From contig NZ_FOFS01000001.1 of the NCBI RefSeq assembly GCF_900111015.1, positions 1 to 64,000 of the forward strand: a stretch of 64,000 nt of DNA, given 5' to 3'. A program made the position numbers and the translations under genes. The notes under the pieces are model-generated. The model was given only the letters and a program-made list of their open reading frames with translations. It did no database searches and was not told the DNA's origin. Positions 10,427 through 19,483 of this stretch are shown here, in pieces. Numbering within the stretch: position 1 is the first letter of the stretch; every line of letters begins with the position of its first letter. The DNA is from Solimonas aquatica (lineage in GTDB: Bacteria > Pseudomonadota > Gammaproteobacteria > Nevskiales > Nevskiaceae).

Positions 10427-11566
10427 ATGAGCAAGCGCGACTACTACGAAGTGCTCGGCGTGGCCAAGCAGGCCGGCGACGATGAGTTGAAGAAGGCCTA
10501 TCGCAAGCTGGCGATGAAGTTTCACCCGGACCGCAACCCGGGCGACAAGGCTGCCGAGGAGCAGTTCAAGGAAGTCAGCGAAGCCTATGAGGTGCTGTCC
10601 GACGAGAACAAGCGCGCGGTCTACGACCAGTACGGGCACGAGGGCCTGAATCGCGGTGGTGGCGGTGGCGGCTTCGGCGGCGCCGGCGGCTTCGCCGACA
10701 TCTTCGGCGATGTCTTCGCCGACATCTTCGGTGGCAATGGCGGCGGTGGCGGCGGACGCAGCGCCGGCCCGCGCCGCGGCGCAGACCTGCGCTACATGAT
10801 GGAGCTGAGCCTGGAGCAGGCGGTGTTCGGCGCCACCGAAAGCATCCGCATCCCGACCTGGAGCGAATGCGAGAGCTGCAACGGTCACGGCACCGCCGAC
10901 GGCAAGAAGCCGGGCGCCTGCGGCACCTGCCGTGGCAGCGGACAGGTGCGTGTGCAGCAGGGCTTCTTCGTGCTGCAGCAGACCTGCCCGCAATGCCGTG
11001 GTCGCGGCAGCCTGGTGACCGACCCCTGCAAGAGCTGTCGCGGCGCCGGCAAGATCCGTCGCGAAAAGACCCTGGAAGTGAAGATTCCGGCCGGCGTCGA
11101 TACCGGCGATCGCATCCGCCTCACCGGCGAGGGCGAGCCGGGTGATCGCGGCGCTTCCAGCGGCGATCTCTACGTGCAGATCACGGTCAAGCCGCACGAG
11201 ATCTTCGAGCGCGACGGCAATGATCTGCATTGCTCGGTGCCGATCTCGGTGGTCACCGCGGCGCTGGGCGGCAAGCTCAAGGTGCCGACCCTGGACGGCG
11301 AGGTGGAGATCGACATCACCGAGGGCGTGCAGAGCGGCAAGCAGTTCCGTCTGCGCGGTCGCGGCGTGCGTTCGATCCGCACCTCCGGGCCGGGCGATCT
11401 GTACTGCACGGTGTTCGTGGAGACCCCGGTGCACCTGACCAAGCAGCAGAAGGAACTGCTGCGTCAGCTGGGCGAGACCCTCGACAAGAGCGGCGGCAAG
11501 CACCATCCGGAAGCCTCCAGCTGGCTGGGCAAGGCCAAGCGCTTCTTCGATGATCTGACGCAGTGA
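10427..11566 (+). CDS. dnaJ: Chaperone protein DnaJ (Hsp40)
   Basis: Co-chaperone that stimulates DnaK ATPase and presents substrates. The 379-residue product has the J domain with HPD at residues 33-35, a Gly/Phe-rich linker at about 75-115, four zinc-finger repeats of CxxCxGxG type ([32 protein letters not shown]), and the C-terminal substrate-binding domain. The ATG at 10427 gives the standard [11 protein letters not shown] start; a TTG two codons upstream is less likely. A strong hairpin follows the stop codon. Confidence 0.98.
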   Translation: MSKRDYYEVLGVAKQAGDDELKKAYRKLAMKFHPDRNPGDKAAEEQFKEVSEAYEVLSDENKRAVYDQYGHEGLNRGGGGGGFGGAGGFADIFGDVFADIFGGNGGGGGGRSAGPRRGADLRYMMELSLEQAVFGATESIRIPTWSECESCNGHGTADGKKPGACGTCRGSGQVRVQQGFFVLQQTCPQCRGRGSLVTDPCKSCRGAGKIRREKTLEVKIPAGVDTGDRIRLTGEGEPGDRGASSGDLYVQITVKPHEIFERDGNDLHCSVPISVVTAALGGKLKVPTLDGEVEIDITEGVQSGKQFRLRGRGVRSIRTSGPGDLYCTVFVETPVHLTKQQKELLRQLGETLDKSGGKHHPEASSWLGKAKRFFDDLTQ

Positions 11567-11572
11567 GCGCCG

Positions 11573-11599
11573 CGCCTTCCGGCTTCAGGCCGGAAGGCG
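11573..11599 (+). terminator. Hairpin after dnaJ
   Basis: An 11-bp perfect stem (11573-11583 with 11589-11599) and a 5-base loop lie six bases after the dnaJ stop. There is no T-run, so it may stabilise the 3' end or act with Rho rather than terminate alone. Confidence 0.55.
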
Positions 11600-11670
11600 A
11601 AAGCCCTGGCCTCAGCGCTTGAAGCGCATTGCCGGGGCGGGCATCGGCCCCGCCCTGGGCTTCACGCGGT

Positions 11671-12120
11671 TCAGACGCCCTGCGCCTGATTCCAGCGCAG
11701 CTGTCGCTCCTGCGCGGCGAGGTACAGGCCCATCGCGAAGCCGAAGCTGGTGAACAGGCTCAGCACGAAATAGATCCAGCAGTGCTTCAGGCCGCGACGC
11801 GGACCATCGATCATGGTCCACAGCGGGAACAGGAAGGTGTTGGTGACGATCAGATCCTGCGAGCCGGAACCGGCGGCGGGATTGGTGAACAGCATCTTGG
11901 TGAAATGCACCCAGCCGGCCTGCTCGCCGTAGGTTTCCACATATTGCGTGTTGAAATACCAGCCGGTGCACACCGAGCCCACCGCCAGCAGATAACACAG
12001 CCGCTCGTTCCAGCTCGGGCCCGCCCCGGACCAGCCGCCGCGATACAGATGCCGGTTGAAGCGCAGGAACAGCATGAAGCAGAGCACGCCGAGGCCGGCG
12101 TGAATCAGCAGCGATGTCAT
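11671..12120 (-). CDS. DUF2834-type integral membrane protein
   Basis: A 149-residue protein with four hydrophobic segments. The segment with LFTNPAAGSGSQDLIVTNTFLFPLW, followed by a basic loop (DGPRRGLKHCW) and a last helix, matches the pattern of DUF2834 membrane proteins, whose role is unknown. A GGAG precedes the ATG at 12120 on the minus strand. It converges with dnaJ and is separated from the downstream ParA gene by about 240 bp with no other gene visible. Confidence 0.6.
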   Translation of the reverse strand: MTSLLIHAGLGVLCFMLFLRFNRHLYRGGWSGAGPSWNERLCYLLAVGSVCTGWYFNTQYVETYGEQAGWVHFTKMLFTNPAAGSGSQDLIVTNTFLFPLWTMIDGPRRGLKHCWIYFVLSLFTSFGFAMGLYLAAQERQLRWNQAQGV

Positions 12121-12357
12121 GATTTCTCCTCCCCGCCTGTCGTTTGCAGCCTTGTCTTTTTAGCGCGGCGCCGGCAGCAACTCCTCACGCATTTGTGCGA
12201 TGTGCTGAATCTGTGTCTTCAGCGGCGCCCGCCCTTGCGGGGCATCGGTGCTCAGGCAGACGGGCCGGGCACCGCATGGCGACGGCAACGGACGGCCACA
12301 GCGCCTTGCGCGCCGATTGCCAGGGCCTGTTCAAGCGTCGTCGGCAGACCCCAGGGT

Positions 12358-13128
12358 TCAGCCGTGCTGGAGCGCCTGGTAGAGGCTCAGGTATTCCTGC
12401 GTCACGCGGTGCGAGCGGTCGAGGTTGATCAGTGGTTTGTGCAGCTCGTGCGACTCCTTGACCTTCACCGAGGACGAGAGCATCTGCGCCAGCACCGGTT
12501 TGCCCTCGGCGCGCAGCTCATCGACGATGCGCTGCGGTTGCTTGGAACGCGCCTGGAACTGGTTGACGATGATGCCTTCCACGCGCAGTTCCTCGTTGTG
12601 GTCGGCGCGGATTTCCTCGATGTTGGCGAGCAGGGTGTACAGGGCCTGGCGCGCGAACTCGTCGCAGTCGAAGGGAATCAGCACGCTGTCGGCGGCGATC
12701 AGCGCGGCGCGCGAGTAGAAATTCAGCGTCGGCGGCGTGTCGATGAAGATCGCGTCATAGCCCTTGAGCTTGCGCAGGGCGTCGCGGAACTTGTAGATCT
12801 TCTGCTTGGCCTCCAGCTTGATCGCCAGTTCCTCCAGGCGCGGATCGGAGGCCACCAGGTCCAGATTCTCGAAGGGCGTGCCGCTGACGTAGGTGACGAA
12901 GGGCGCCGGTGCCAGCGAGAAGGACAGCGTGGATTCGAAGAAGTCACCGATGCTGCGGTCCACCTGTGTGGCGCGGGCGCCGAGCAGGTACTGTGTGGCA
13001 TTGCCCTGCGTGTCCAGATCGATGACCAGGGTGCGCAGGCCTTCGGCAGCGGCGATGGCCGCCAGATTGCAGACGATGGTGGTCTTGCCCACGCCACCCT
13101 TCTGATTGAATACCACCCGCTTGGTCAC
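12358..13128 (-). CDS. ParA/Soj-type ATPase, orphan
   Basis: A 256-residue deviant-Walker P-loop ATPase. The N terminus carries NQKGGVGKTT (residues about 8-17), then DLDTQGNAT and the Walker B segment IFIDTPPTLN, all typical of the ParA/MinD group that positions DNA or protein complexes. A GTG at 13128 is used as start because KGGVGK should be near the N terminus, and AAGGG precedes it by ten bases. No ParB-like gene or parS-like site was recognised nearby, so a role in chromosome partition is not supported; positioning of another cargo is possible. Confidence 0.85.
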   Translation of the reverse strand: MTKRVVFNQKGGVGKTTIVCNLAAIAAAEGLRTLVIDLDTQGNATQYLLGARATQVDRSIGDFFESTLSFSLAPAPFVTYVSGTPFENLDLVASDPRLEELAIKLEAKQKIYKFRDALRKLKGYDAIFIDTPPTLNFYSRAALIAADSVLIPFDCDEFARQALYTLLANIEEIRADHNEELRVEGIIVNQFQARSKQPQRIVDELRAEGKPVLAQMLSSSVKVKESHELHKPLINLDRSHRVTQEYLSLYQALQHG

Positions 13129-13299
13129 GGTAGTTTCACCCTTGGTTTGGATTGGCTCGCGGCCACTATGCCTTGCACGCAGCATGCCGGCCTTGATGAC
13201 CGCCATGGTAGCGAAACCCTCATGCGCAAAGACTGGCTGACAAGCCAGAATACCCGGCCTGTGTGAACACTCTCCAATCAGCGTAAGGATGACCAGCAG

Positions 13300-14052
13300 A
13301 TGATGACGGTATGGGTTACCGGGGCCACTTCCGGTTTCGGTGCGGCGATCACCCGGCAGTTCGTGCGCGAGGGCCATCGCGTGATCGCCAGCGGCCGCCG
13401 CGCGGAGCGCCTGCAGGCGCTGGTGCAGGAACTGGGTGAGGAGCGGGTGCTGCCGCTGGAGCTGGACGTGCGCGAGCAGCCAGCGGTGCAGGCGGCGGTG
13501 GACGGCCTGCCGGCCGGCTGGGCGGCGGTGGAGGTGCTGGTCAACAACGCCGGCCTGGCGCTGGGCCTGCAGCCGGCGCATGAGGCCGAGCTGTCCGACT
13601 GGGAGCGGATGATCGACACCAACATCAAAGGCCTGGTCTACATGACCCGCGCCCTGACACCGGGCATGGTCGCGCGCGGTCGCGGGCATGTCATCAACAT
13701 CGGCTCGGTGGCCGGCGAATGGCCGTATCCGGGCGGCAATGTCTATGGCGGCACCAAGGCCTTCGTACGGCAGTTCTCGCTCAATCTGCGCGCCGATCTG
13801 GTGGGGCGCGGCGTGCGCGTCACCAATATCGAGCCGGGCATGTCGCATACCGAGTTCTCGCTGGTGCGCTACCACGGCGATGTGGCGCGGGCCGAGGCCA
13901 TCTATGCGGGCTTGCAGCCGCTGACGCCCGAGGATGTGGCGGACACCGTGTACTGGGTGGCCACGCGTCCGGCGCATGTGAACATCAACACCCTGTCGCT
14001 GATGCCCGAGTGTCAGGCATTTTCCCCGTTCAACGTCAAACGCAAGACTTGA
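13300..14052 (+). CDS. ydfG: Short-chain dehydrogenase, YdfG-like NADP-dependent 3-hydroxy acid dehydrogenase
   Basis: A 250-residue classical SDR. The cofactor motif GATSGFG lies at residues 8-14, NNAG at 82-85, and the catalytic Ser136, Tyr149 and Lys153 are in place. The order of segments (GLALGLQPAHEAE, MIDTNIKGLVYMTRA, GGNVYGGTKAFVRQFSLNLR, ending with PAHVNINTL) follows E. coli YdfG closely. That enzyme oxidises serine, allo-threonine and 3-hydroxy acids and reduces malonic semialdehyde. It is divergent from the ParA gene. Confidence 0.88.
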   Translation: MMTVWVTGATSGFGAAITRQFVREGHRVIASGRRAERLQALVQELGEERVLPLELDVREQPAVQAAVDGLPAGWAAVEVLVNNAGLALGLQPAHEAELSDWERMIDTNIKGLVYMTRALTPGMVARGRGHVINIGSVAGEWPYPGGNVYGGTKAFVRQFSLNLRADLVGRGVRVTNIEPGMSHTEFSLVRYHGDVARAEAIYAGLQPLTPEDVADTVYWVATRPAHVNINTLSLMPECQAFSPFNVKRKT

Positions 14053-14065
14053 GCTCTGTTCGCCA

Positions 14066-14085
14066 TCACTTTGCGTGCAAAGTGA
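14066..14085. repeat. 20-bp near-palindrome after ydfG
   Basis: TCACTTTGC and GCAAAGTGA flank a GT centre, 14 bp after the ydfG stop. It may be part of the ydfG terminator or an operator for the next gene; nothing decides between these. Confidence 0.5.
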
Positions 14086-14150
14086 CTGTGGACAGGCCCC
14101 AGGACCGCGACAGTCAATTTTGCCGCTGACGGGCGGCCGGTGCCCTGCTA

Positions 14151-14180
14151 GCTTCCCCCTTGCTCTGCCAAGGGGGAAGC
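14151..14180 (+). promoter_or_regulatory. Hairpin that buries the ribosome binding site of the esterase gene
   Basis: A perfect 12-bp stem (14151-14162 paired with 14169-14180) has a 6-base loop and ends one base before the ATG at 14182. The purine-rich Shine-Dalgarno sequence AAGGGGGAAG is entirely within the 3' arm. Translation should therefore need melting of the stem or a helper. The structure is read directly; the regulatory role is inference. Confidence 0.7.
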
Positions 14181-14181
14181 C

Positions 14182-15084
14182 ATGCGCAAGAGAGCCCGCT
14201 GCGGTCTGCTGCTGATACTGGCAAGCGTCTGGGCCGGTCCGCTGCCGGCGGCGGTGACGCCCGCTGAAAACGTGCTGGCGTTCTCCCGCGACCTCCGCGA
14301 CCAGACCAAGCTGCGGCATGTGCTCTATCTGCGGCCCCGCGCCGACAGCGTGGCGCCCCGGGCCGCCTATGTGCTGCTGCCATATCGCGGCGGCGAGTCC
14401 GACAACATGGCCGATCTGGTCGGCGCCGCGCAGCTGGTCCGCGATCACGACATCTGGGTGATCATTCCCGAAGCGGTCAACGGCTACTGGAACTACAAGA
14501 TGCTGCTGGGCGCCGCCTCGGTGCCCGACGATGTGAAGTTTCTCAGTCGCGTGATCGACGAGGCGGTGGCCGCCTACGGTCTGGACGCCAGGCGCATCTA
14601 CATGGGCGGCTATTCGGGCGGCGCGATGATGACCATCCGCTACGCCTGCGAAAGACCCGAGAAAATCGCCGGCGCGGCGCTGGTCGGCGGCCAGCTGATC
14701 CGCACCCTGGCGCCCCGCTGCAGCACCGCGGCGCCGGTGCCCATGGCCTTCGTCAACGGCGAGCTCGATCCGGTGGGCGCCTACAACGGCGATGCCACGC
14801 TGATGTCCTCGCCGGACTCCGCCGCGTTCTGGGCGCAGCTCAATGGCTGCGATGCCCTGCCGGTGCACGAGCAGTTGCCGGACACGGTGAACGACGGCAC
14901 CCGCATCGAGCTGGACCGTTACGGCGGCTGCCGGCAGGGCCAGGCGGTGCGTCTCTACACCGTGCGCCAGGGTGGTCACACCTGGCCCGGCGCCGTGGAC
15001 TTCTCGCCTTCGCTGGGTCGCACCAGCCAGGACCTGAACGCCAGCGAAGCCTTCATCCGCTTTCTGCTGTCCTTCTCACGCTGA
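14182..15084 (+). CDS. Secreted alpha/beta-hydrolase, PHB-depolymerase/LpqC-like esterase
   Basis: A 300-residue product with a signal peptide (basic MRKRARCG, hydrophobic core, likely cleavage near residues 23-25). The nucleophile elbow GGYSGGAM places Ser145, with Asp196 (NGELDPVGAY) and His266 (GGHTWPG) completing the triad seen in the poly(3-hydroxybutyrate) depolymerase/feruloyl esterase family. It would act in the periplasm or outside the cell on an ester or polyester. The substrate cannot be told from sequence. Its ribosome binding site lies inside a strong hairpin. A second secreted protein gene follows after 19 bp and is probably co-transcribed. Confidence 0.75.
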   Translation: MRKRARCGLLLILASVWAGPLPAAVTPAENVLAFSRDLRDQTKLRHVLYLRPRADSVAPRAAYVLLPYRGGESDNMADLVGAAQLVRDHDIWVIIPEAVNGYWNYKMLLGAASVPDDVKFLSRVIDEAVAAYGLDARRIYMGGYSGGAMMTIRYACERPEKIAGAALVGGQLIRTLAPRCSTAAPVPMAFVNGELDPVGAYNGDATLMSSPDSAAFWAQLNGCDALPVHEQLPDTVNDGTRIELDRYGGCRQGQAVRLYTVRQGGHTWPGAVDFSPSLGRTSQDLNASEAFIRFLLSFSR

Positions 15085-15103
15085 GCATCCGGGAGCCGGC
15101 ACC

Positions 15104-16297
15104 ATGCAACGCACACTTGCCTTGCTGCTGGGCTGTCTCTGCACGCTGAGCGCGACGGCGGCGCCGCTTGCGCAGGGCCAGGCCTTCCAGGTGAATCAGT
15201 ACAGCAGCGGTGATCAGCAGCGCCCGGCGCTGGCGCGCAGCCCCGGCGGCGGCTTCGTGCTGGCCTGGGACAGCGATGGCCAGGACGGCAGCCAGAACGG
15301 CGTCTACGCGCGGCGCTATTCCGCGCAGGGCTTGCCGCTGGGCAATGAATTCCAGGTCAACGAGCACCGCGACAACCGCCAGTTTGCGCCGCGCATCGCC
15401 GCCGACGCCGTCGGCGCCTTCGTGGTGGTCTGGCTCAGCAACAGCCAGGACAAGATCGGCATCCAGCTCTACGCGCGCCTGTTCGATGCCGCCGGCAATC
15501 CGCGCGGCGGCGAGTTCCGTGTCGACACCGACCAGCATCCGGTCTACACGCAGTTCGATGTGGCGATGGCGGCCGATGGCCGCGTCGTGATCACCTGGAT
15601 CGAGCGCGACAATCTGCTGGGCAGCGCCACGGTGCAGAACAAGACGCTGTACGCGCGCCGCTATGGCGCCAGCGGCGCCGCGCAGGGCGAACTCATCACC
15701 GTGTATCAGACGCCGCTGTATCTGCTGCGCGTGCCGACGGTGGCCATGGATGGCAGCGGCAATTTCGTGCTGGCCTGGTTTGTCGGCGCCGACAGCATCT
15801 GGGCGCGTCGCTACGACGCCGCCGGCAAGGCACGCGGCGGCAGCTTCCGGGTCAGTCCTGCCGATGCCAGCCTGATCGTCGACCGGCCGCGGATCGCCGC
15901 CGACTTCGCCGGCAACTTCGCCCTGGCCTGGGAAACCGGTGCGGCCGGCGATGGCAGCGACAGCGGCGTGTACCTGCGCAGCTACGATGCCGGCGGCAGG
16001 GCCTTGATGAAGGCCACGCGCCTGGATTCCGCGCTGCTGCGCAATCCTGAAATCGCGCTGGGCGGTGCTGGCATCGTGGTGGCGGCGCACAGCAGCGGCG
16101 TTTACGCGCAGTGCTATGGCCTGAACGGCGCGGCGCTGGATCAGGCCTTCCGTGCCGACACGGCGGCGCAGCCCGGCACTTCGCTGTTTGCCGATGTCGC
16201 GGCGGATGCCAGCGGCAATCTGGTATTTGCCTGGCAGAACTTCGGCGACGACGGCAGCGGTCGCGGTGTGTTCGCGCGCTTGTTCTCGGCCTGCTGA
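15104..16297 (+). CDS. Secreted repeat protein, probable beta-propeller, unknown function
   Basis: A 397-residue product with a signal peptide ending near ATAAP (residue 21). The mature part consists of degenerate repeats of about 45-60 residues carrying variants of GGFVLAWDSDGQDGS followed by GVYARRYSAQG, about six to seven times. Such alternating W- and Y-containing beta strands suggest a propeller. No catalytic motif is visible. It immediately follows the secreted esterase, so a joint extracellular role is possible but not shown. Confidence 0.6.
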   Translation: MQRTLALLLGCLCTLSATAAPLAQGQAFQVNQYSSGDQQRPALARSPGGGFVLAWDSDGQDGSQNGVYARRYSAQGLPLGNEFQVNEHRDNRQFAPRIAADAVGAFVVVWLSNSQDKIGIQLYARLFDAAGNPRGGEFRVDTDQHPVYTQFDVAMAADGRVVITWIERDNLLGSATVQNKTLYARRYGASGAAQGELITVYQTPLYLLRVPTVAMDGSGNFVLAWFVGADSIWARRYDAAGKARGGSFRVSPADASLIVDRPRIAADFAGNFALAWETGAAGDGSDSGVYLRSYDAGGRALMKATRLDSALLRNPEIALGGAGIVVAAHSSGVYAQCYGLNGAALDQAFRADTAAQPGTSLFADVAADASGNLVFAWQNFGDDGSGRGVFARLFSAC

Positions 16298-16340
16298 GCG
16301 GCCCCGCGACCCGCGTTCACCCGGTCGCTACAATGTCGGC

Positions 16341-17171
16341 ATGGACGCCGTGCGCCGACAACGCTATCTGAAACTGCTGGGCATCGAGGCCTGGCGTCCG
16401 CGCACGGCCGGGTCTGCGCAGACCGAGCCGGCCTCGTGCGCAGCGCCCGTGGCCGAGGCGCCGCCTGCGCGCGCGCTGCCGTCCGTTCCCGATTCCGCGC
16501 GAGCCTTCAGCATGCCCAGAGCCAAGCCCAAGCCCGAGGCGCCAGCGGCGCCCGCCAAGACCGCGCCGGTACGGCCGCAAGCGCTCGAGGTGCCGGCCGA
16601 CTGGACGGGCTTGCGGGCGGTGGTGAAGGACTGCCAGGCCTGCAAGCTCTGCGAGACGCGCACCCACACCGTGTTCGGTGTCGGGCATGAGCAGGCGCCG
16701 CTGATGATCGTCGGCGAGGGGCCCGGCGCCGACGAGGATGCGCAGGGCGAACCTTTCGTGGGCCGCGCCGGCAAGCTGCTCGACGAGATGCTCAAGGCCA
16801 TCGGCCGCAGCCGCGCCGAACAGAATCCGCAGCGCGCGGTGTTCATCGCCAATGTCGTGAAGTGCCGGCCGCCCGGCAACCGTGATCCGGAGCCGGACGA
16901 GGTGGAGGCCTGCCGGCGTTATCTGGATCGCCAGATCGAGCTGGTGAAGCCCAGGCTGATCGTGGCCCTGGGCCGCATCGCCGCGCAGCGTCTGCTGGAA
17001 AGCGACGAGCCGCTCTCGCGTCTGCGCGGGCCGCTGCACCGCTACGGCGCCAGCGGCACGCCGGTGCTGGTCACCTATCATCCGGCCTATCTGCTGCGCA
17101 GCCCGCGCGAGAAGGCCAAGAGCTGGGAAGACCTGAAGAAGATCCATCGCCAGCTGCAGGGGCAGGCTTGA
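16341..17171 (+). CDS. Type-4 (iron-sulfur) uracil-DNA glycosylase
   Basis: Removes uracil from DNA in base excision repair. The 276-residue product has a Pro/Ala-rich N-terminal extension (about residues 20-85), then the family-4 core: Fe-S cysteines at 98, 101 and/or 104 (CQACKLC) and at 175 and 191, the motif GEGPGADED at 125-133, and HPAYLLRSP near the C terminus. The ATG at 16341 gives the frequent opening RRQRYLKLLGI. The stop overlaps the TTG start of rimI by four bases, a pairing known in related bacteria. Confidence 0.9.
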   Translation: MDAVRRQRYLKLLGIEAWRPRTAGSAQTEPASCAAPVAEAPPARALPSVPDSARAFSMPRAKPKPEAPAAPAKTAPVRPQALEVPADWTGLRAVVKDCQACKLCETRTHTVFGVGHEQAPLMIVGEGPGADEDAQGEPFVGRAGKLLDEMLKAIGRSRAEQNPQRAVFIANVVKCRPPGNRDPEPDEVEACRRYLDRQIELVKPRLIVALGRIAAQRLLESDEPLSRLRGPLHRYGASGTPVLVTYHPAYLLRSPREKAKSWEDLKKIHRQLQGQA

Positions 17172-17632
17172 GCGCGCAGCCGCAGGCGCTGTGGCAGCTC
17201 TGGCCGATGCAGCCGCAGCATCTGGATCAGGTGATGCCGATCGAGGATGCCAGTTACACGCATCCCTGGACGCGCGGCATCTTCGAGGACTGTCTGCGCG
17301 TCGGCTACAGCGCCTGGGTGGTCTGCGATGCGCAAGGGCAGGTGCTGGCCTACGCGCTGATGACCATGGCGGCGGGCGAGGCGCATGTGCTCAATATCTG
17401 CGTGGCGCCCGGGCAGCGTCGTCATGGTCTCGCGGCGTTTCTGCTGCGCCATCTGATCATGATCGCGCGCGCTGCCAGCGTGACGCTGATGCTGCTGGAG
17501 GTGCGCGTGTCCAACCTCGGCGCACAACAGCTCTATGCCGGTTTCGGCTTCAATCAGATCGGCCGGCGGCGCGGCTACTATCCAGCCACGGACGGGCGCG
17601 AGGATGCGCTGGTGCTGGCCCTGGAACTTTAG
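17168..17632 (+). CDS. rimI: Ribosomal protein S18 alanine N-acetyltransferase RimI
   Basis: A GNAT-family acetyltransferase of 154 residues that acetylates the N-terminal alanine of ribosomal protein S18. Diagnostic parts are IEDASYTHPWTRGIFEDCL, the acetyl-CoA loop with GQRRHGLAAFLL, and the C-terminal LEVRVSN...AQQLYAGFGF. The TTG at 17168 overlaps the upstream stop; an internal ATG at 17207 would remove the beginning of the first strand. Confidence 0.88.
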   Translation: MSAQPQALWQLWPMQPQHLDQVMPIEDASYTHPWTRGIFEDCLRVGYSAWVVCDAQGQVLAYALMTMAAGEAHVLNICVAPGQRRHGLAAFLLRHLIMIARAASVTLMLLEVRVSNLGAQQLYAGFGFNQIGRRRGYYPATDGREDALVLALEL

Positions 17633-17661
17633 AAGTTCTGCTCTCTTTTTGATCCTTGCTC

Positions 17662-18894
17662 ATGAATGACAAGCGCGCACGCTGGTCCTGGGCGTTCTAC
17701 GACTGGGCGAATTCGTCCTTCGCCACCACCGTGATGGCGGGCTTCTTTCCGCTGTTCTTCGCCGCTTACTGGGCCAGGGATCTGGCGCAGGGCGAGCGCA
17801 CCTTCTGGCTGGGCGTGGCCAGTTCGCTGGCCAGCGTGGTGGTGATGCTGATGGCGCCGCTATTGGGCGGCATCGCCGATCGTCACGGTTACAAGAAGCG
17901 CTTTCTGTTTCTCAGCACCTTGCTGGGCGCGCTGAGCACGGCGGCGATGTTTGCGGTGGCGCAGGGCAACTGGCCGCTGGCGCTGACGCTGTTCACCCTG
18001 GGCTCCATCGGCTTTTTCGCCGGCACCTCGTTCTACGACTCGCTGATCGTCAGCGTCGCGCCGCCAGAGCAGCTGGACCGTCTTTCCGCACTCGGTTACG
18101 GCCTGGGCTATCTGGGCGGCGGTCTGCTGTTCGCGCTCAATGTCTTCATGTACCAGAAGCCGCAGTTCTTCGGCCTGGCCAGCGGCGCCGAGGCGATTCT
18201 CTGGTCCTTCCTGATGGTGGGCGTCTGGTGGCTGCTGTTTTCGCTGCCGCTGTTCGCCTGCGTGCGGGAGCGGCCGGCGCCGCACGAGAACGGCCGCAGC
18301 GACTGGCAGGCCCTCATGCACACCTTCCGGCAGATTCTCGGCATGCGGCCGGTGCTGCTGTTTCTCTGCGCCTACTGGCTGTACATCGACGCCGTGGACA
18401 CCATCATCCGCATGGCGGTGGATTACGGCGTGAAGCTGGGCTTTGCGCCGGGCTCGCTGATTCTGGCGCTGCTGATGGTGCAGTTCATCGGCTTTCCGGC
18501 GGCGGTGCTGTTCGGCGTGCTCGCCGAGCGCGTCGGCACCAAGACCATGATCTATGTCGCGCTGCTGGTGTATGCCGGCGTCACCTGCGGCTCGTATTTC
18601 CTGCTGAGCGAAACGCAGTTCTTCCTGATGGCGGCGGCCATCGGTCTGGTGCAGGGCGGCATCCAGTCGCTGTCGCGCTCGTATTACGCACGCCTGATTC
18701 CGGCCGATCAGGCCGGACAGTTCTTCGGCTTCTACAACATGCTCGGCAAGTTCGCCGCGGTGCTCGGCCCCTTCGTGGTCGGTCAGACCGCGCTGCTGGT
18801 GGACAACCAGCGTCTGCCGATTCTCAGCCTGCTGCCGTTTTTCATCATCGGCGGCCTGCTGCTCACGCGCGTGCGCGCACCGCTCATTCGGTAG
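17662..18894 (+). CDS. MFS transporter, UMF1/Atg22-like
   Basis: A 410-residue membrane protein with about twelve hydrophobic helices. The N terminus WAFYDWANSSFATTV and the loop GGIADRHGYKKR after helix 2 are typical of the UMF1 family, related to yeast Atg22 and annotated as amino-acid or general solute exporters. An in-frame TTG two codons before the ATG at 17662 is less likely. Its 3' end overlaps by 11 bp with the convergent acyltransferase gene. Substrate unknown. Confidence 0.8.
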   Translation: MNDKRARWSWAFYDWANSSFATTVMAGFFPLFFAAYWARDLAQGERTFWLGVASSLASVVVMLMAPLLGGIADRHGYKKRFLFLSTLLGALSTAAMFAVAQGNWPLALTLFTLGSIGFFAGTSFYDSLIVSVAPPEQLDRLSALGYGLGYLGGGLLFALNVFMYQKPQFFGLASGAEAILWSFLMVGVWWLLFSLPLFACVRERPAPHENGRSDWQALMHTFRQILGMRPVLLFLCAYWLYIDAVDTIIRMAVDYGVKLGFAPGSLILALLMVQFIGFPAAVLFGVLAERVGTKTMIYVALLVYAGVTCGSYFLLSETQFFLMAAAIGLVQGGIQSLSRSYYARLIPADQAGQFFGFYNMLGKFAAVLGPFVVGQTALLVDNQRLPILSLLPFFIIGGLLLTRVRAPLIR

Positions 18895-19483
18895 CGAACA
18901 AGGCCGGGCGCTTGGCGGTGACGCCGCGATAGAAGGCGAAGATCTCGCGCATGTCCGCATCCCAGTCGCCCGTCGGACGCATCAGGGGCCCGGTGCCGAT
19001 GCACTTGCGGCGATAGTCGATGTAGGCCACCAGCACCGGTACCTGCGCTTCGCGGGCGATGTGGTAGAAACCGCGCTTCCATTTTTCCACGCGTGAGCGC
19101 GTGCCCTCCGGCGCCAGACCGATCAGCAGCTGCTGCTTGCGGGTGAAGGCGGCGGCGCTCTGCGCCACCACGCCGCTGCCGCTGCTGCGGTCGATGGCAA
19201 TGCCGCCGAGTTTGCGCATCAGCGCGCCGAACGGCGGCGCGAACAGCGTGTGCTTGCCAAACCAGTGCACCGGCAGTTCAAGACGCAGCAAGGCCGCCAT
19301 GCCGAACACGAAATCCCAGTTGGAGGTGTGCGGCGCCAGAATCACCAGCAGCCTGGGCTCGTCGGGAATCGCAATGTCCAGACGCCAGCCGGCCAGGCGC
19401 AGGATCACGCGACCCAGGCCGGCGAGCAGGGCACTGCGACGACGCGGCACCGCCGCGCCGATCTCGATACGTTCGGCTTGCAA
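18884..19483 (-). CDS. PlsC-type 1-acyl-glycerol-3-phosphate acyltransferase family protein
   Basis: A 199-residue acyltransferase homologue. The HX4D catalytic motif is HTSNWD (His52, Asp57), the substrate-binding motif EGTRS lies at 126-130, and VLVAYIDY follows. It is shorter than PlsC and resembles the small glycerol acyltransferase group that may act on other acceptors. It converges with the MFS gene with an 11-bp overlap. Confidence 0.82.
   Translation of the reverse strand: MQAERIEIGAAVPRRRSALLAGLGRVILRLAGWRLDIAIPDEPRLLVILAPHTSNWDFVFGMAALLRLELPVHWFGKHTLFAPPFGALMRKLGGIAIDRSSGSGVVAQSAAAFTRKQQLLIGLAPEGTRSRVEKWKRGFYHIAREAQVPVLVAYIDYRRKCIGTGPLMRPTGDWDADMREIFAFYRGVTAKRPALFATE

Noticed and set aside
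12121-12357. A possible small gene or RNA between the DUF2834 and ParA genes
   Set aside because: Open frames here are antisense continuations, and no tRNA-like or other RNA signature was found.
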